Assembly: GCA_002376965.1 (NCBI GenBank)
Contig: DFOV01000155.1
Coordinates: forward strand, 1 to 37,747
Direction: 5' to 3'
Length of the DNA: 37,747 nt
Source: Gammaproteobacteria bacterium UBA3532
GTDB taxonomy: Bacteria; Pseudomonadota; Gammaproteobacteria; Enterobacterales; UBA3532
This document shows, piece by piece, positions 34,159 to 37,747 of the stretch. The position numbers were made by a program, and so were the translations under genes. The stretch's first letter is position 1. Each line of letters begins with the position of its first letter. The notes under the pieces were generated by a model, which saw only the letters and a program-made list of their open reading frames with translations, was not told the origin of the DNA and searched no databases.

Positions 34159-36573
34159 TTACCCATTATCGGCAGCAAAGTGATCTACGGCAACAACAGC
34201 CGAACGTGCGGCTTCTGCAGCTTGAAGCGATTCGATATCACCTGAGGAAATGACACCAATATCAGCCGCAGCCTGCCACAATGCCTCCCCTTTCAACGCT
34301 TTGTCCAATGTACCTGCTCGCTGGGCCTTAGACATCGTTCTTTCGACATCTTTAACCGCAACAACCTTCTCAAAGGCATCTTCAAGTATACGAATGTGGT
34401 CGCTTTGCGAATCACTGACGAAAATACCTTGAGTTAATCTTTGACGCAATGCCGATGGCGTTGTCATTTCCTGAACAATACGATGGCTTAATTTGTCAGA
34501 CGGAGCCTTAAATGGCAAACCAAAAGGAAAAACCCAGCGCTTCATCAACCCGCCAATCCACCGACTAGACCAATTTTCCGTAAAACCAACAATAGCATTT
34601 TGAATTTCATGCAAGTTTCTGTCTAGACACCATTGAACATAAGGCAGCTCTTCGCGCATTCGGCCATTGTCCTCATAAAACTTCAGGGTGGCACTAGCCA
34701 TATAAAGGTGACTTAAAACGTCCCCTAACCGAGCCGATAAGCGCTCTTTACGCTTTAAATCTCCGCCAAGCATAATCATGGCTAAATCACTTAACATGGC
34801 CAATGCGCTGCTCATACGTGTCAGCTTACGATAATAGTGAGCAGTCTCTCCGCCCACAGGGGCCTGAATGTGCGCACCACCTGTCAATCCACAAACGATA
34901 ACTCGTATCAAATTGCTTAACGTGTAACCTCCGTGCTTCAGAATGAGCTGATCAAACTGCAATAAGCCGTCGTTTCCATCAATATTCGCTACAGCCTGCA
35001 TCTCTTGATAGATATAAGGGTGGCAACGTACCGAGCCTTGCCCAAAAATCATCAGGTTTCTGGTTAGAATATTGGCACCCTCAACAGTTATACTAATCGG
35101 GATAGCCCAATAAGCATGGGCAAGGTAGTTCTTTGGACCCATCATGATTGCCTTACCCCCATGAATGTCGAAGGCATCATTGACAACCTGCCGCCCCATT
35201 TCAGTCATGTGATATTTTGCGATTGCGGATACCACGGAGGGCTTAACGTGCTGATCGATTGCTTGAACCGTGTTCACGCGGCAGGCTTCCAGCTGATAAG
35301 TTAAACCAGCAATCCGCGAAAGCGCTTCTTCAACACCTTCGAAATTCGCTATAGCAGTTTTGAATTGTTTCCGCACGGCGGCATAGGCGCCTGTTGTTCG
35401 ATAGCAAAATTGCCCAGTCGCGGTGCCCAATGACGGTAGTGATATCGCTCTACCAGCCGAGAGGCAATCAACCAACATGCGCCAACCTTGTCCGGCGTAT
35501 TTAGGCCCACCAATAATCCAATCTACTGGTATAAATACATCGTTGCCACGTATAGGGCCGTTCATAAAAGCCAGATTCATTGGCATATGGCGGTCGCCAA
35601 CTTCGATTCCTTCGTGAGGCAGAGGTATTAAACAAGCAGTAATGCCAGGCTCTTTATCCTCACCTATCAGCTGCTCTGGATCATAAAGTTTAAATGCTAG
35701 CCCCATCAGAGTGGCAACGGGTGCCAAGGTGATATAACGCTTATTAAAATTCAACCTTATACCAATAACCTCTTCGCCATTGAACTCACCTTTACAGACA
35801 ACGCCTGTATCGGGAATAGCTCCAGCGTCACTTCCTGCATCTGGCCCGGTAAGGGCGAAGCATGGAAGGAATTCGCCCTTCGCCAACTTAGGTAAATAAG
35901 CATCTTTCTGCTCGTCCGTACCGTAATGCAATAATAGCTCTGCTGGCCCAAGGCTATTTGGAACCATACAATCAACAGCTGCGCTAAGTGAGCGACTGGC
36001 AATTCGCATAACAATGGCTGAGTGCGCTAAAGCGGAAAATCCAAGACCACCATATTCTTTGGGAATTATCATCCCCAGGAAGCCTTTGTCTTTCATGTAT
36101 TGCCACGCTTCTGGGGAAAGATCATTATCTTTATGAACAATAGACCAGTCATCCAACAATTCACAAAGAGTATTGACCGGCCCTTCGATGAATTCTCTTT
36201 CCTCTTTTGAAAGTTGCGGCTTGCCGGACTCTAAAAAACTTTGCCAATGTGGTGTACCACGAAAAAGCTCGGTCTCCCACCAGGTATCACCTGCATCCAG
36301 AGCCTCCTGCTCGGTTTTGGTTATCGGGGGTAGAAGCGACTGAAACAAGCGATATAGTGGCTGGGTGAAGTAAGTCATTCGAATGCTCTTAGCGGCCACA
36401 AAGGCCACAACGGCGAGCCAGATCACCCAGAGCAATATTGGTGGCTTACCCACCCAGCTTACGATACATAATGCTGCGAAAACAAAGGCCGCACCAGGAA
36501 CAAAGGCCATTCGACGATACAAAACCAACAATGTGGCGATGATGACAATGATATAAGCGATACCGTAGTTCAT
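34159..36573 (-). CDS. fadE: Acyl-CoA dehydrogenase FadE
   Basis: An 804-residue membrane-associated acyl-CoA dehydrogenase of the FadE (YafH) type (E. coli 814), which carries out the first, FAD-dependent step of fatty-acid beta-oxidation. The N-terminus has two or three membrane segments (about 3-62). The catalytic part has I-P-K-E-Y-G-G-L-G-F, C-F-A-L-T-G-P-D-A-G-S-D-A-G for FAD and substrate binding, F-N-K-R-Y-I-T-L-A-P-V-A, and F-D-I-H-G-G-K-A-I, followed by the long FadE-specific C-terminal domain. The ATG overlaps the psrA stop by 4 nt (ATGA), so it is in an operon with its likely regulator. Confidence 0.95.
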   Translation of the reverse strand: MNYGIAYIIVIIATLLVLYRRMAFVPGAAFVFAALCIVSWVGKPPILLWVIWLAVVAFVAAKSIRMTYFTQPLYRLFQSLLPPITKTEQEALDAGDTWWETELFRGTPHWQSFLESGKPQLSKEEREFIEGPVNTLCELLDDWSIVHKDNDLSPEAWQYMKDKGFLGMIIPKEYGGLGFSALAHSAIVMRIASRSLSAAVDCMVPNSLGPAELLLHYGTDEQKDAYLPKLAKGEFLPCFALTGPDAGSDAGAIPDTGVVCKGEFNGEEVIGIRLNFNKRYITLAPVATLMGLAFKLYDPEQLIGEDKEPGITACLIPLPHEGIEVGDRHMPMNLAFMNGPIRGNDVFIPVDWIIGGPKYAGQGWRMLVDCLSAGRAISLPSLGTATGQFCYRTTGAYAAVRKQFKTAIANFEGVEEALSRIAGLTYQLEACRVNTVQAIDQHVKPSVVSAIAKYHMTEMGRQVVNDAFDIHGGKAIMMGPKNYLAHAYWAIPISITVEGANILTRNLMIFGQGSVRCHPYIYQEMQAVANIDGNDGLLQFDQLILKHGGYTLSNLIRVIVCGLTGGAHIQAPVGGETAHYYRKLTRMSSALAMLSDLAMIMLGGDLKRKERLSARLGDVLSHLYMASATLKFYEDNGRMREELPYVQWCLDRNLHEIQNAIVGFTENWSSRWIGGLMKRWVFPFGLPFKAPSDKLSHRIVQEMTTPSALRQRLTQGIFVSDSQSDHIRILEDAFEKVVAVKDVERTMSKAQRAGTLDKALKGEALWQAAADIGVISSGDIESLQAAEAARSAVVAVDHFAADNG

Positions 36574-37199
36574 TGGATTTTCTCCTCGTGGGCTTGAAGA
36601 CCGCCGATTACAAATGCTGTTAATTCTTCGAGCAACCGGGATTCGTCTGGAGCATAACTAAACTCAGACTCACTAATATCGTGAAGCGCTTGCCAGCTGT
36701 TTAAAGTAAAAAAGACACTACCCATTAGAAAGTGAACCCGCCAAAATAGCTCAGCTCGTGACCAACCAGGTATCGCTACCTGTAAAAGTGATACAACTTT
36801 CTCGAAGGTATCCGGATACTCACGAACAACGTATTTACGTAAATGACCTTGCTGCTCAGAATAAGCGAGATTAAGTAGCCGAATAAAAATAAGCTCACCG
36901 GAAGCAGAAAGTTTACGCGTTTCTAAAATGCTATCGAGAAGAATGCGGATGAGCGTCTCAGCAGACACAGACTCTGATGATTGGATTAGATCTAAGCGTG
37001 CTCTGATATTATTGTCAAAAGCGGATAAGTAGCGCTCGAACACCGCTTGTATGAGCTGCTTTTTGTCGCCAAAATGATAGTTCACCGAGGCAACATTAGC
37101 CCTGGCACGTTTGGTGATTTCTCGCAAGGAGGTCGCACTAAAACCTTTCTCATAGAAACACTTTTCAGCAGCGGCAATTAACTTTTTCTTAGTTGACAT
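36570..37199 (-). CDS. psrA: TetR-family fatty-acid regulator PsrA
   Basis: A 209-residue TetR-type repressor. The N-terminal helix-turn-helix is T-S-L-R-E-I-T-K-R-A-R-A-N-V-A-S-V-N-Y-H-F-G, and the ligand domain carries G-H-L-R-K-Y and A-E-L-F-W-R-V-H-F-L-M-G, which match the PsrA block that I recall from Pseudomonas. PsrA senses long-chain acyl molecules and represses beta-oxidation genes, and in Pseudomonas it also activates rpoS. Coupling to fadE and the tandem C/TAAAC-N4-GTTT operators before its start support the call. It is the first gene of psrA-fadE. Confidence 0.88.
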   Translation of the reverse strand: MSTKKKLIAAAEKCFYEKGFSATSLREITKRARANVASVNYHFGDKKQLIQAVFERYLSAFDNNIRARLDLIQSSESVSAETLIRILLDSILETRKLSASGELIFIRLLNLAYSEQQGHLRKYVVREYPDTFEKVVSLLQVAIPGWSRAELFWRVHFLMGSVFFTLNSWQALHDISESEFSYAPDESRLLEELTAFVIGGLQAHEEKIQ

Positions 37200-37212
37200 A
37201 CTCGCCCTCTTT

Positions 37213-37256
37213 CAAACACCTGTTTTAAACATACGTTTGAATCAGGCGTTTGTGAA
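37213..37256 (-). promoter_or_regulatory. psrA-fadE promoter with tandem PsrA operators
   Basis: Three consecutive 13-bp units start at 37213, 37226 and 37239. The first is CAAAC-N4-GTTT, the second TAAAC-N4-GTTT and the third a degenerate GAATC-N4-GTTT. They fit the PsrA site (G/C)AAAC-N2-4-GTTT(G/C), the third only in its right half. On the minus strand a sigma70-like promoter TTCACA (37251-37256), 17 nt, TATGTT (37228-37233) runs through them, so binding would block it. This indicates auto-repression of psrA and co-repression of fadE. Confidence 0.65.
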
Positions 37257-37291
37257 ATAGAATGTTTTAATGGCTACATTATATCCATCCC

Positions 37292-37747
37292 TTAGCGCTG
37301 AATGTCGTACTTGCGCATTTTTTCGACAAGCGTGGTGCGGCGCATCTTAAGTTTCTCGGCTGCTCTTGCAACAACACCATCAACATCATCCAGTGCGCGA
37401 TTAATTAGTTCGATTTCCATATCTGCCAAGTACTGCTTTAAGTCTAGCCCTTCTTCAGGAATTGTGACATCACCACCCGGTATAAATGATTCATTTTCTA
37501 TATCTTCGACCAAGCCTGAGACATCTTGTTGCCATAGATCCTGAACATTGAATTCATCCGCCTCAACAAGCTCTGATGTCTCAGTCCGAACAACCTCTCG
37601 ATTTCGGTATTTCGCTGGAAGATCCGCCAAATCTACAACGCCATCAGGATAAAGTATAATCAACCTTTCAATAAGGTTGGCCAATTCGCGAACGTTTCCG
37701 GGCCAATGATAGTCTTGCAGAGAATCCATCGCGTCTTGAGTGAATCG
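37292..37747 (-). CDS. fleQ: Flagellar sigma-54-dependent regulator FleQ, 5'-truncated
   Basis: Only the last 151 residues are present; the frame is open to the right edge. The fragment begins at the end of the AAA+ domain with Y-H-W-P-G-N-V-R-E-L-A-N-L-I-E-R-L, has an acidic linker, and ends in a Fis-type helix-turn-helix: A-L-D-D-V-D-G-V-V-A-R-A-A-E-K-L-K-M-R-R then T-T-L-V-E-K-M-R-K. This terminal block matches FleQ/FlrA of Pseudomonas and Vibrio closely. FleQ is the master activator of flagellar genes and a c-di-GMP-responsive regulator of biofilm genes. Its gene is followed after 92 nt by psrA. Confidence 0.92.
   Translation of the reverse strand, partial: RFTQDAMDSLQDYHWPGNVRELANLIERLIILYPDGVVDLADLPAKYRNREVVRTETSELVEADEFNVQDLWQQDVSGLVEDIENESFIPGGDVTIPEEGLDLKQYLADMEIELINRALDDVDGVVARAAEKLKMRRTTLVEKMRKYDIQR

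Noticed and set aside
1..37747. CRISPR array, prophage, insertion sequence or defence island
   Set aside because: No spaced direct repeats, transposase, integrase or phage structural genes were seen; nearly all of the window is assigned to chromosomal genes.

Overview
This window reads as a stretch of core chromosome from a free-living, probably marine gammaproteobacterium of the Pseudomonas / Oceanospirillales / Cellvibrionales kind. The evidence is a set of recognisable genes and their order: barA/gacS next to cysM, rlmD, relA and mazG; nadB divergent from rpoE-rseA-rseB-rseC; then lepA-lepB-DUF4845-rnc-era-recO-pdxJ-acpS; sdhE/ygfX beside ygfZ; rapA; and a psrA-type TetR regulator with fadE next to fleQ. 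From memory this order resembles that of Pseudomonas aeruginosa. The base composition looks moderate by eye, with no obvious islands. I see no insertion sequences, prophage genes, CRISPR arrays, rRNA or tRNA.

Layout. (1) 1-11623, all on the minus strand and read from right to left: cysM, a PolB-like 3'-5' exonuclease, rlmD, relA, mazG, a PilZ protein, dusA, a PCu(A)C copper chaperone, DUF2333, a DAACS symporter, a DUF4375 protein and an LEA-type-2 lipoprotein that runs off the left edge. Gaps are short and several junctions overlap by 1-4 nt. (2) 11624-15842: a divergent promoter region, then a TTG-started periplasmic binding protein translationally coupled to a BarA/GacS hybrid kinase. (3) 15886-22346 minus: the lepA to acpS operon with a good sigma70 promoter upstream of lepA. 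(4) 22447-25095 minus: rpoE-rseA-rseB-rseC with a candidate sigma70 and a candidate sigmaE promoter. (5) 25350-29498: nadB (+), ygfX-sdhE (-), ygfZ and an HDOD gene (+), ending in a clear hairpin terminator. (6) 29545-31154: three small minus-strand genes I cannot firmly name. (7) 31336-37747: rapA (+), a perfect 32-bp palindrome, then fadE and psrA (-) behind tandem PsrA-like operators, and the 3' end of fleQ.

The genes fall into regulatory and housekeeping groups. RelA makes (p)ppGpp and MazG hydrolyses NTPs. BarA would feed a Gac/Rsm-type pathway. RpoE and its Rse proteins form the envelope-stress module. PsrA would control fatty-acid oxidation through fadE. SdhE, YgfX and YgfZ are flavin and Fe-S maturation factors beside the flavoenzyme NadB.

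The most interesting observations are four. A solute-binding protein is coupled to BarA, a possible LuxP/LuxQ- or TorT/TorS-like sensory pair. recO has no ATG, GTG or TTG at its expected 5' end, but has a well-placed ATA. The psrA-fadE promoter carries a 13-bp-periodic triple operator. Three uncharacterised genes lie before rapA, one encoding what looks like a receiver-like protein with Glu at the usual Asp position.
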